From an uncultured Acinetobacter sp. (GTDB lineage Bacteria > Cyanobacteriota > Vampirovibrionia > Gastranaerophilales > Gastranaerophilaceae), in the NCBI GenBank assembly GCA_947306495.1, contig CAMZGT010000001.1:1-64000 (forward strand): DNA of 64,000 nt, given 5' to 3'. The notes under the pieces are model-generated. The model saw nothing but the letters and a program-made list of their open reading frames with translations, was not told the DNA's origin and did no database searches. Position 1 is the stretch's first letter. Each line of letters starts with the position of its first letter. Both the position numbers and the translations under genes were made by a program. Below, one piece after another: positions 49,121 through 58,404 of this stretch.

Positions 49121-50593
49121 CTATTTTTCAAGTTTTTCGAGGCGTTTTGTCAACTCTTTGATTGTTTTTTGTTGAACATCAATGGCTTTTTGCTGTGCCT
49201 CAATTGCTTTTTGTTGCGCTTTTATAGTTTCTTGTTGTGAATTTACGGTTTGTTCAAGTTGTTGAGTCTTGTCAAAATATGATTTTACTTGGTTGGCAAG
49301 CTCAGCAACCTTTGTATCAAGTTCTTTTACTGCATTTATTACAGCGTAAAACATTTCATCCCAACGAATTCTTAAATACCCGTCTTCACCTGCCCAAACG
49401 GAATCAGGAAAAACTTTTTGCAAATCTTGCGCTATAACACCGACTTGAGGTTTCTTTGCTTCGTCTTTTTTGAATGTGTAATGGAAGAAATCAAGCTTCT
49501 TGAGCTGCTCTAACCCTGCTGTGTACTTCTCCCCGACGTTTTTCAAACGTCGGTCGGAAGAGCCAAATGTTCTTCCCTGTGTCCCTTGATCGAATGTACG
49601 TCCACCTCCGGGAGAACTGCTACCTGAATTTTCACTGTTAGTGACATTACTCTCTGTGTATTTGTCACCTAGACCATGTTCGGAGTGATTATCATATTTT
49701 AATCCGTGATCAGAAGTATCATGTATATCTCCATAACCATTTATACATCGCAACCATAAAGAGTTTTGTCCGCTATTATTAATCCCCAAATATGTTTTTT
49801 TCCCTACAACTAAATTCCCTGGAATAAATACTGTACTATCATTACCACCTATTACAATTTGATTGTCAGCAGAAGCTTTTACTCGTGAACCGATTGCGAC
49901 AGAGTTTTCACCTTCTGCCTCTGCACCTGAACCGATTGCTATAGCATATTTTGATAGTGCCCTTGCTCCATTTGTTTGTGTATCCGGGGAACCAATAGCT
50001 ATCGCTTTAATTCCTGTTGCCTCTGCACATGAACCGATTGCTATTGAACCATCTTTAGGATCTCCTGTACCAACAGCTACTGCACTGTCTCCTATAATTA
50101 CATTAGCATGTCCTGTATTCTGAGCATTATTACCTATAACAACAGAATTATGAGATGTATCACGTAATATTTGATCTAATCCGATTGCCAAAATTCCAGC
50201 GTCAATTGAACCGTTGGCGGATCCGATTTGAATAGTATTATCATCATCCCCAATTGCAAACCTGGCTTTATATTGACCACCATTAGAAAACACTATTGCC
50301 GGAATATCAAAGTTTTGCATAGGAGTATCTATTATTAACCTCGGGTGTTGTGTACCTAAACCGCTTATTTCAGTACTTCCAATTATAGCACTGGAATTAT
50401 TACTACCAACCAGATTATACGCTATGCTGTTGCCTGCTAATCCTGTGAAAACCCACGGACTGTCATTAGTACCCGAATTTCGCATCATTTTTTTGGTTAT
50501 CATCGGTGCGCTTGCTGCAGCTATAATTGCCACTATCAACAGCACTATCATCAATTCCATCAATGAAAATGCACTCTTAAATTCGGGTTTCAT
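49121..50593 (-). CDS. Pilin-anchored adhesin-like protein with YadA-type head repeats and Peptidase_S74 chaperone
   Basis: N-terminal KSAFSLMELMIVLLIVAIIAAASAP; SIAIGSCAEATGIKAIAIG-type repeats; SDRRLKN...VGVIAQDLQKVFPD S74 motif; C-terminal coiled coil. Confidence 0.85.
   Translation of the reverse strand: MKPEFKSAFSLMELMIVLLIVAIIAAASAPMITKKMMRNSGTNDSPWVFTGLAGNSIAYNLVGSNNSSAIIGSTEISGLGTQHPRLIIDTPMQNFDIPAIVFSNGGQYKARFAIGDDDNTIQIGSANGSIDAGILAIGLDQILRDTSHNSVVIGNNAQNTGHANVIIGDSAVAVGTGDPKDGSIAIGSCAEATGIKAIAIGSPDTQTNGARALSKYAIAIGSGAEAEGENSVAIGSRVKASADNQIVIGGNDSTVFIPGNLVVGKKTYLGINNSGQNSLWLRCINGYGDIHDTSDHGLKYDNHSEHGLGDKYTESNVTNSENSGSSSPGGGRTFDQGTQGRTFGSSDRRLKNVGEKYTAGLEQLKKLDFFHYTFKKDEAKKPQVGVIAQDLQKVFPDSVWAGEDGYLRIRWDEMFYAVINAVKELDTKVAELANQVKSYFDKTQQLEQTVNSQQETIKAQQKAIEAQQKAIDVQQKTIKELTKRLEKLEK
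49159..49240 (-). repeat. 21-bp (heptad) tandem repeat in the coiled coil
   Basis: SQQETIK-AQQKAIE-AQQKAID-VQQKTIK. Confidence 0.75.
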
Positions 50594-50758
50594 ATGTATT
50601 CCTCGCTATTATTTTATTCAACTCAGGATAAATGCAAAAACATGCTCTCACCCAATTATTACATTTAGCCTCATCTACCATGATAGCATATGTAAGAAGG
50701 TTTGTGAAGTGTTAAAGAAATTTTAAATATCCGCCCTAAGTGGTGAATATGACTAAAA

Positions 50759-50790
50759 ACGAGGCAAACACAAGATTGTGTTTGCCTCGT
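50759..50790 (-). terminator. Intrinsic terminator of PFOR gene
   Basis: acgaggcaaacacaa-ga-ttgtgtttgcctcgt. Confidence 0.88.
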
Positions 50791-50810
50791 CATTTATACC
50801 TTTCTTCTTA

Positions 50811-53800
50811 CTATTTAAGAAGAGCACCAACTGCTTTATATACTTCCATTCTCTGTGCAGCGTCTTTTTCTGCTTGAGAATAAAGCTCTTCTGCAGCATC
50901 CGGATTAGTCTTAAGAAGTGATTTGTATCTTCCTTCACTTCTAATGAAGTCTTGGTATGCGCTTTTTGGCTCTTTAGCATCCCAGCTGAACGGTACTTCT
51001 GCAGCAGGATTGTATCTATAAAGCGGGAAGTATCCTGCTTCAACTGCACGTTTTTGCTCTGTTTGAGTCTTAGACATGTCAATACCGTGTGCAATACATG
51101 GAGCATAAGCAAATATGATAGAAGGTCCGTCATAAGCTTCAGCTTCTTGGAATGCTTTAAGTGTTTGATTTCTGTCAGCACCCAATGCAACAGATGCAAC
51201 ATAAACATAACCATAAGACATAGACATCAAGCCCATATTCTTCTTATAAGTCGGTTTACCGCCTGTAGCAAACTTCGCAACAGCACCTGTAGGTGTTGAT
51301 TTAGAAGCTTGACCGCCTGTATTTGAGTAAACTTCTGTATCAAGAACTAAGATATTAACATTCTTGTTTTGAGCAAGAACGTGGTCAATACCGCCGTATC
51401 CGATATCATTTGCCCAGCCGTCACCACCTATAATCCAGATTGATTTATCTGTGAAGTAGTCCTCAAGTTCTTTGATTTTCTTGATTGTATCGCATCCGCA
51501 TTCTTTTGCGTATTTATCAATTACAATCTTAGCAGCTTCTTGAGCTTTAACTGCTTCATCTGTTTTTGAATTATCCCAATGAGCCATTGCATTTGTCAAA
51601 GCTTCTTTTAAATCAGCCGGAGCATCTTCTTTATTCAAAACTTCTTCAACTTTTTGTTTCAGTAAGTCTCTGTTTGAATCTACAGCTAATCTCATACCGA
51701 AACCAAATTCAGCGTTGTCTTCGAACAATGAGTTAGCCCATGCCGGTCCTCTTCCTTCCTTAGTAGTTGTATAAGGAATTGTCGGGAAAGTACCTGAGTA
51801 GATTGAAGAACAACCTGTTGCGTTAGCTACAATTGCGTTTTCACCGAACAATTGAGAAACTAATTTAACATAAGGTGTTTCACCGCAGCCTGCACAAGCA
51901 CCTGAGAACTCGAATAACGGTTTTCTAAGCATTGCGCCCTTAAGTGTCTTAGTTGTGTTTTTACCCATTACATTATCAGGAAGTGCATCAAAGAATTTTT
52001 CATTTTCTCTTTCACCTTTTTCTGCTTCTGCTTCAATTGTAGACCAAGTAAGAACTTCTTTGCCTGCGACTTTTGTCATAGGACATTGGTCAATACAAAC
52101 ACCGCAACCTGTACAATCATCACAGTAAACTTGAACTTTGAATTTTTCACCGTGATCATTTGGCTTAGCATCAACTGTTGTGAATGATGCAGGAGCATTC
52201 TTCAAATCATCAGCTTCAATCAATTTTGTTCTGATTGCTGCGTGAGGACAAGCAGAAGCACAAATTCCGCACTGGATACAAGTTTCGCTGTTCCAGTTTG
52301 GAACTCTTGGTGCTATACCGCGTTTTTCCAAGCAAGCTGTACCTGTCGGGATTACACCGTCAACAGACATAGCTGAAACAGGGATATCGTCACCTTTTTG
52401 TCTCATTGAAGGTTCAATAATCTTCTTCGCAAAATCAGATGCATCATCAGAAATAAGTTTAACTTCTTCTGCGTGAGCAACACCGTCAAGAGATGACGGA
52501 ACAACAACTTCTTCTGTTGCGTTAACTGCTGCATCAATCAATGCTAAGTTCATATTAACAACATCGTCACCTTTTTTCTTGAATGTCTTAGTTGTCATTG
52601 CTCTCATACCCTCAAGAGCTTGTTCAAACGGAATAATACCGCTAACCTTGAAGTATGCTACCATCATAACAGTGTTAGCACCTTTACCTCTTAATCCAGG
52701 TTGTTCCTTGATTAATTTTTCAGCATCAACATTGTAGAATTTAACCTTCTTGTTGATAATTGTTTCTTGCATATCTCTTGTTAAATGAGAGAACGCTTCT
52801 TCTTTAGACCAAGGTGAATTTAGAAGGAATGTTCCGCCTTCTTTAATACCTTTAAGAATATCATATCTGCCAATATAAGCATGAGCAGAGCAAGAAACAA
52901 AATCAGGTGCAGTAATTAAGTATGTTGACTTAATCGGTTTATCACCAAATCTAAGGTGAGAAACAGTTACACCAAATGATTTCTTAGAGTCATAAGCAAA
53001 GTATGCTTGAGCATCTTTGTTTGTATATTGACCGATAATTTTAATTGAGTTTTTGTTAGCACCAACAGTACCGTCTGAGCCCAAGCCCCAGAACATACAG
53101 TTTGTAGTACCTTCCGGTTCTGTAACGATGTGTTCCTCAATCGGTAAAGATTTGTGAGTAACGTCATCTTCAATACCAACGGTAAATCCGTGGAAACCGT
53201 TCTTTTCAGAATGTTTGTAGATTGCATAAACCATTGATGGAGTAAATTCTTTTGAAGACAAGCCATAACGTCCGCCAATAACTCTTATGTCTTTACCTGC
53301 TACCGCAGCTACAACATCCATATAAAGAGGTTCGCCGATTGAACCTGGTTCTTTAGTTCTGTCAAGAACAGCAATTCTCTTAACTGATGAAGGAAGAGCT
53401 TCATTGAATCTCTTAACGTCGAACGGTCTGTATAATCTAACTTTTACTAAACCATACTTAGTACCACGTTTAGCATTCAAGTATTCGATTGTTTCTTCAA
53501 TAGTTTCACAGCCTGAACCTATAGCTACGATTACATCTGTTGCATCAGGAGCACCAACATAATCAAACGGATGATATTGACGTCCTGTTACTTTAGCAAC
53601 CTTATCCATATATTCTTGAACAATATCAGGTACTGCTTCATAGTATTTGTTAACGGTTTCACGACCTTGGAAGTAAACGTCTGTATTTTGAGCACCGACC
53701 TTGCAAACAGGAGCTTCAGGTCTTAAAGCTCTGTTTTTGAATTCTTCGATATATTGAGGTTCAACTAATGAAGCAATTTCTTCATAAGAAATTTCTTCGA

Positions 53801-54347
53801 TTTTATGAATTTCGTGAGAAGTTCTGAATCCGTCAAAGAATTGTAAGAACGGAACTTTAGCCTTGTAAGTTGACAAATGAGCAACTAAAGCCATATCCAT
53901 TTCTTCTTGAACGCTGTTAGCTGCTAACATTGCGTAACCTGTGTTACGGCATCCCATAACGTCTGTATGGTCACCAAATATTGCTAATGATTGTGCTGCA
54001 AGTGCACGAGCAGAAACGTGAATTACGTGAGGAAGCATTTCCCCTGCTGCTTTGTGCATTACAGGAATCATTAATAATAAACCTTGTGAAGCAGTATATG
54101 TAGAAGTTAAAGCACCTGCTGCAAGAGAACCGTGAACAGCACCTGCTGCACCGGCTTCAGATTGCATTTCAGCAACTTTTACTTCTTTGCCCCAAATGTT
54201 TTTCTTGTGTTGAGAAGCCCATTCATCAACCCATTCTCCCATTGTAGAAGATGGTGTGATAGGGTAGATTGCGGAAACTTCGCTCAATGCATACGCAACG
54301 TGCGCTGCAGCGTAGTTACCGTCAACTGTAATTGTGTTTTTTGACAT
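50811..54347 (-). CDS. nifJ: Pyruvate:ferredoxin (flavodoxin) oxidoreductase
   Basis: YPITPSSTMGEWVDEW; two 4Fe-4S motifs CIQCGICASACP and CTGCGVCIDQCP; GDGWANDIGYGGIDHVL TPP motif. Confidence 0.98.
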   Translation of the reverse strand: MSKNTITVDGNYAAAHVAYALSEVSAIYPITPSSTMGEWVDEWASQHKKNIWGKEVKVAEMQSEAGAAGAVHGSLAAGALTSTYTASQGLLLMIPVMHKAAGEMLPHVIHVSARALAAQSLAIFGDHTDVMGCRNTGYAMLAANSVQEEMDMALVAHLSTYKAKVPFLQFFDGFRTSHEIHKIEEISYEEIASLVEPQYIEEFKNRALRPEAPVCKVGAQNTDVYFQGRETVNKYYEAVPDIVQEYMDKVAKVTGRQYHPFDYVGAPDATDVIVAIGSGCETIEETIEYLNAKRGTKYGLVKVRLYRPFDVKRFNEALPSSVKRIAVLDRTKEPGSIGEPLYMDVVAAVAGKDIRVIGGRYGLSSKEFTPSMVYAIYKHSEKNGFHGFTVGIEDDVTHKSLPIEEHIVTEPEGTTNCMFWGLGSDGTVGANKNSIKIIGQYTNKDAQAYFAYDSKKSFGVTVSHLRFGDKPIKSTYLITAPDFVSCSAHAYIGRYDILKGIKEGGTFLLNSPWSKEEAFSHLTRDMQETIINKKVKFYNVDAEKLIKEQPGLRGKGANTVMMVAYFKVSGIIPFEQALEGMRAMTTKTFKKKGDDVVNMNLALIDAAVNATEEVVVPSSLDGVAHAEEVKLISDDASDFAKKIIEPSMRQKGDDIPVSAMSVDGVIPTGTACLEKRGIAPRVPNWNSETCIQCGICASACPHAAIRTKLIEADDLKNAPASFTTVDAKPNDHGEKFKVQVYCDDCTGCGVCIDQCPMTKVAGKEVLTWSTIEAEAEKGERENEKFFDALPDNVMGKNTTKTLKGAMLRKPLFEFSGACAGCGETPYVKLVSQLFGENAIVANATGCSSIYSGTFPTIPYTTTKEGRGPAWANSLFEDNAEFGFGMRLAVDSNRDLLKQKVEEVLNKEDAPADLKEALTNAMAHWDNSKTDEAVKAQEAAKIVIDKYAKECGCDTIKKIKELEDYFTDKSIWIIGGDGWANDIGYGGIDHVLAQNKNVNILVLDTEVYSNTGGQASKSTPTGAVAKFATGGKPTYKKNMGLMSMSYGYVYVASVALGADRNQTLKAFQEAEAYDGPSIIFAYAPCIAHGIDMSKTQTEQKRAVEAGYFPLYRYNPAAEVPFSWDAKEPKSAYQDFIRSEGRYKSLLKTNPDAAEELYSQAEKDAAQRMEVYKAVGALLK

Positions 54348-54569
54348 ATTTATATCTCCCTTTCTTTACTCTTCCGAGCTTGTAGATATTGTATAACAAA
54401 CAAAGAAATTTTTCTTGTTTTTAGGAAAATGTATAATACAGAATTCAAAAAAAAATGTACGACTCTGCATTAACATGTTACAAATTGTAAAAATTTTTAA
54501 ATAGCTAAGCAATTTTGGGCCTTGATGGTTTTTATAAATTCGTAATTATTAATTTTGAAAGGTTTATGT

Positions 54570-56159
54570 ATGAATCTATCCCCAATAAATTTATGTCAAA
54601 ATCCTTTGACAATGAGCCGAAAAGTAATTAATAACAAACCAACCTATTTCCTCGCTTCAAATGATTCTTTTGAAAAACAAGCTCCGACTTTTAAAGGAAA
54701 TTTGCAGACAGCAAAAAATCAAATACTAAATAATCCTGATTTGCTTAAGAAATGTGCTGAATTTTTAGTTGCAGGCTTTGCTTCCTTAGCAGGGCTCAAA
54801 ATTGTTTCTGATAATATGGGTTTAACAAAAGAAGATGAACAAGAAACTCAACGTTTAGTCGATGAATTTACTGAGCTTGTGGGAGGCGAGATTCAACCTC
54901 AAGAAACCACCGACAAGCTTAATACCGAAAACGCTGCCTTGAAACAAAGAATTCAAGAACTGGAAAAAGAGTTAGATGAAAAAGGGAAAGAACTTTCTGA
55001 CAAAAATTACCAGATTGCACTAATGACAAGCCAACAACAAAACATCAATACAGAAGATTTCGGTATCACCAGAGTTGAATTTCCAAAAAAAAGAGGACGC
55101 TTAACAGCAGAACAAAATGAACTAAAACAAACGGTTTTACTCATGCCGCCAATCTCCAAAGATAACGCTATGGATTTATCTGATATAATATATTTTCTAA
55201 TAAATTCAACACCTGATGAAAAAGAAGCAAAAAAACAACAGATTATTGAGCTGAATAACTCTCTTAAAGAGGCAGCCACAAACCAAAAAACCATAAATGA
55301 TGTAATTAAACACTTTAAAGATATTTACAATCAAGAAACCGCTGAGTCTAATTCTTTAGAGGATAATGCAGAAAATGAAGAAACAGACAAAACCATATAT
55401 CGTACAGAGGTTCCTACGTTGGCGGGTCCAAAAATCCTTGGAACAATAGATTTATCCAGAACTCAAAATCTCAAACCACAGACAGAACTTGATGATTCAA
55501 CAAAAATTCACAAGCTTACAATACCCGGTACCATTAGAAGTTTAGATCAATGTATACGAGTACTCCTTAAAAAAACCATAGATACTGTTAGAAATGAAGA
55601 GGACGTTAAATTCGTCAGTCTGTACCGAAAAACTCCTGTTTACAGTCCGGTAAAAGAGGATGCAGTAATTAATGAAATAGAAAAACAAGAACGAAAAGGA
55701 AGTCCATATAAGCATCTCTCTATGGAAAATGTTGATAAAATTACAGAACTACTTTCAACAGGAAAATTCTCAAAATTATTTTGCATACACTCTGCTATGA
55801 GGCTAATAGACAGATATGTCGACTTTAACAGCGACATTCCGGTTGAGAATCAGTGTGATATAATTATATCAAAGTTGGAAAAAGCAATTAAAGAATCCTG
55901 CAAAAAAGGCTTAGCGTTTAAGCCTTATAGCGGACCTTTCAAGGAATACATCAAAGATGAAAACGGAAATACAGTTGATATTAAAGAAAAAACTTTTTAT
56001 TCTACAAAAATATTCATCGATACAAGCGAACTTAGCGAAGACATACAGGATGTTTTAGGTACGCTAAGAATAGATTTAACAATAGCTGAACCAAATTCTT
56101 ATTTTAGAGAATTAACTAATAAAGGAATAATCGTTACCTTATTTTCACAAGGAGCATAA
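54570..56159 (+). CDS. Hypothetical coiled-coil protein with N-terminal APTFKGN motif
   Basis: MNLSPINLCQNP...APTFKGNLQTAKNQ; hydrophobic segment FLVAGFASLAGLKIV then coiled coil. Confidence 0.7.
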   Translation: MNLSPINLCQNPLTMSRKVINNKPTYFLASNDSFEKQAPTFKGNLQTAKNQILNNPDLLKKCAEFLVAGFASLAGLKIVSDNMGLTKEDEQETQRLVDEFTELVGGEIQPQETTDKLNTENAALKQRIQELEKELDEKGKELSDKNYQIALMTSQQQNINTEDFGITRVEFPKKRGRLTAEQNELKQTVLLMPPISKDNAMDLSDIIYFLINSTPDEKEAKKQQIIELNNSLKEAATNQKTINDVIKHFKDIYNQETAESNSLEDNAENEETDKTIYRTEVPTLAGPKILGTIDLSRTQNLKPQTELDDSTKIHKLTIPGTIRSLDQCIRVLLKKTIDTVRNEEDVKFVSLYRKTPVYSPVKEDAVINEIEKQERKGSPYKHLSMENVDKITELLSTGKFSKLFCIHSAMRLIDRYVDFNSDIPVENQCDIIISKLEKAIKESCKKGLAFKPYSGPFKEYIKDENGNTVDIKEKTFYSTKIFIDTSELSEDIQDVLGTLRIDLTIAEPNSYFRELTNKGIIVTLFSQGA

Positions 56160-56160
56160 A

Positions 56161-56484
56161 ATGATAATAAATCGCATAGAAAACAATTCATTAAATTTTA
56201 AATTAAAAAAAATCCAAAATAAAAACGGCAGTATTCGAATTACACCAAAAACAAAATTTTACAAAGATATTGATAAATACCTTAGCGACAAAATATCAAA
56301 AGAAGAATATCTAAAAACTTTCAACAAATATGCTGACAAGCTTGCATTTAACAAAAAACTAAATTTTGATGAGAAAATGTACATAAGTGATCTTAAAACA
56401 ACTATCGACATGGCTGATAGCTTACAATCAGTATCCGAAAAAGACCTTATGGCTAAAATCAAAGAACTGCTGGAACAAAGATAA
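56161..56484 (+). CDS. Hypothetical protein (107 aa), probably coupled to the upstream gene
   Basis: ATG 1 bp after upstream stop. Confidence 0.65.
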   Translation: MIINRIENNSLNFKLKKIQNKNGSIRITPKTKFYKDIDKYLSDKISKEEYLKTFNKYADKLAFNKKLNFDEKMYISDLKTTIDMADSLQSVSEKDLMAKIKELLEQR

Positions 56485-56500
56485 CTTAATCTCTTGCGGG

Positions 56501-56642
56501 TTGACAATAATCAACCTTTTATTCCATAATATACATGTGCCTGACCGCATAGTTAAACTTAGCGGAAAGTCGACGTTATTTATAAAAATGTCGTGTCTTT
56601 AATGTGGCACGACATTTTTTATACAGTAGGAAAGGAAATAAA
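56501..56642 (+). promoter_or_regulatory. Promoter plus structured leader with terminator-like hairpin before the hydrogenase maturation genes
   Basis: TTGACA (56501)-18-CATAAT (56525), CCGC/GCGG hairpin 56553-56575, terminator-like aaaaatgtcgtg/cacgacattttt (56584-56619), then RBS and ATG 56643. Confidence 0.6.
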
Positions 56643-56888
56643 ATGGAAACTCGTGTAGCAATTGTAAGTATTATTGTTGAAAACGACGCTGTAATTTGCG
56701 ATATTCAAAATCTTTTAACAGAATATTCTCAATATATAATCGGCAGATTCGGAATTCCATATAGACAAAGAAATATTCGAATAATAAGTGTTGTCCTTGA
56801 TGCTCCTGTTGATACAATAAATGCTCTTACCGGTAAAATCGGCAGAATAGAACACGTTAATGCAAAAACAGTTTATTCAAACATATAG
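56643..56888 (+). CDS. TM1266-family iron-only hydrogenase system regulator
   Basis: METRVAIVSIIVENDAVICDIQNLLTEYSQYIIGRFGIPYRQRNIRIISVVLDAPVDTINALTGKIGRI. Confidence 0.9.
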   Translation: METRVAIVSIIVENDAVICDIQNLLTEYSQYIIGRFGIPYRQRNIRIISVVLDAPVDTINALTGKIGRIEHVNAKTVYSNI

Positions 56889-56937
56889 AGAATAGCAATA
56901 AGACATTAAGGCAATGAGGACATTAAGAGGTATTTAA

Positions 56938-58377
56938 ATGTACAACAAAAAATCATTAAAAGCGGAAGAATTTATAAGCCATGAAGAAGTTTTAAGAACT
57001 TTGGCATATGCTGAAAAAAATAAAAACAACATAGAATTGATTGAGAAAATTCTAAAAAAAGCCAGTCCTACACGTAACGGTAAACAAGTACACTGCGAAG
57101 GCCTGACACATGAAGAAGCAAGTATATTGCTTGCATGTGATGATAAAACTGTATTGGATAAAATTTATAAACTTGCCGAAGAAATCAAAGAAGCTTTTTA
57201 TGGTGACAGAATCGTGATTTTTGCTCCTCTGTATCTTTCTAATTATTGCGTTAACGGGTGCATTTATTGCCCTTACCATAACCAAAACAAACATATACTA
57301 AGAAAAAAACTCACTCAAGAAGAAGTGAAAGCAGAAGTTATTGCACTTCAAGATATGGGGCATAAACGACTTGCTATCGAATCCGGAGAAGATCCTATCA
57401 ACAATCCAATTGAATACATATTGGAATGCATAAAAACAATTTATTCTATAAAACATAAGAATGGTGCAATAAGAAGAGTTAACGTAAATATAGCAGCAAC
57501 AACCGTTGAAAATTATAGATTACTAAAAGAGGCAGGAATAGGAACTTATATCCTTTTCCAAGAAACTTATCATAAAGAAAGCTATGAAAAACTTCATCCG
57601 ACAGGACCAAAACATAATTACGCTTACCATACAGAAGCTATGGACAGAGCTATGGAAGCCGGAATTGATGATGTAGGATTAGGTGTTTTATTCGGTCTTG
57701 AAAGATATAAATATGAATTCGCAGCATTATTAATGCACGCTGAACACTTGGAAGCTGTTCATGGAGTGGGTCCTCACACTATTTCCGTTCCAAGAATCAA
57801 AAAAGCGGACGATATTGACCCTAATGTTTTTGATAACGGGATTGATGACGAAACTTTTGCAAAAATTGTCGCGCTTACTCGTATTGCAGTTCCTTATACC
57901 GGTATAATCATTTCTACCAGAGAATCTCAATCGGTTAGAGAAAAATTACTTAAACTTGGAGTCTCTCAAGTTTCAGGTGCTTCAAGAACTTCTGTCGGCG
58001 GCTATACCGAAGAAGAACGCCCAACTGAAACCGAACAATTTGACGTTTCCGACCAAAGAACCTTAGATGAAGTCGTCAGATGGCTTATTGAACAGGGACA
58101 CATTCCTTCTTTCTGCACAGCTTGCTATAGAGAAGGTCGCACAGGCGACAGATTCATGTCACTGTGCAAAACCGGTCAAATTCAAAACTGCTGTCATCCA
58201 AATGCACTTATAACACTAAAAGAATTTTTGGAAGACTACGCAACCGACGAAACAAAAAAAATCGGTGAAAAATTAATTGAAAAAGAAATAAATAATGTTC
58301 CGAACGAAAACGTGCGGGAAATATTAAGAAATAATCTTAAACAAATCGAAAAAGGAAATAGAGATTTTAGATTTTAA
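56938..58377 (+). CDS. hydG: [FeFe] hydrogenase maturation radical SAM protein HydG
   Basis: LYLSNYCVNGCIYCPYHNQN, ESGEDP, C-terminal CTACYREGRTGDRFMSLCKTGQIQNCCHPNAL. Confidence 0.97.
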   Translation: MYNKKSLKAEEFISHEEVLRTLAYAEKNKNNIELIEKILKKASPTRNGKQVHCEGLTHEEASILLACDDKTVLDKIYKLAEEIKEAFYGDRIVIFAPLYLSNYCVNGCIYCPYHNQNKHILRKKLTQEEVKAEVIALQDMGHKRLAIESGEDPINNPIEYILECIKTIYSIKHKNGAIRRVNVNIAATTVENYRLLKEAGIGTYILFQETYHKESYEKLHPTGPKHNYAYHTEAMDRAMEAGIDDVGLGVLFGLERYKYEFAALLMHAEHLEAVHGVGPHTISVPRIKKADDIDPNVFDNGIDDETFAKIVALTRIAVPYTGIIISTRESQSVREKLLKLGVSQVSGASRTSVGGYTEEERPTETEQFDVSDQRTLDEVVRWLIEQGHIPSFCTACYREGRTGDRFMSLCKTGQIQNCCHPNALITLKEFLEDYATDETKKIGEKLIEKEINNVPNENVREILRNNLKQIEKGNRDFRF

Positions 58378-58404
58378 TTTTAATAAAGATTAAAGGAGTT
58401 TTGC

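Noticed and set aside
48756-50593. Possible prophage (holin-family protein beside a Peptidase_S74 protein)
   Set aside because: The YvlD-like protein is a common chromosomal membrane protein, the S74 protein carries a pilin signal, and no phage structural, integrase or packaging genes are nearby.
50753-51299. ORFs 50753..51214 (-) and 50952..51299 (+), and 52967..53278
   Set aside because: Alternative frames inside the strongly supported PFOR gene.
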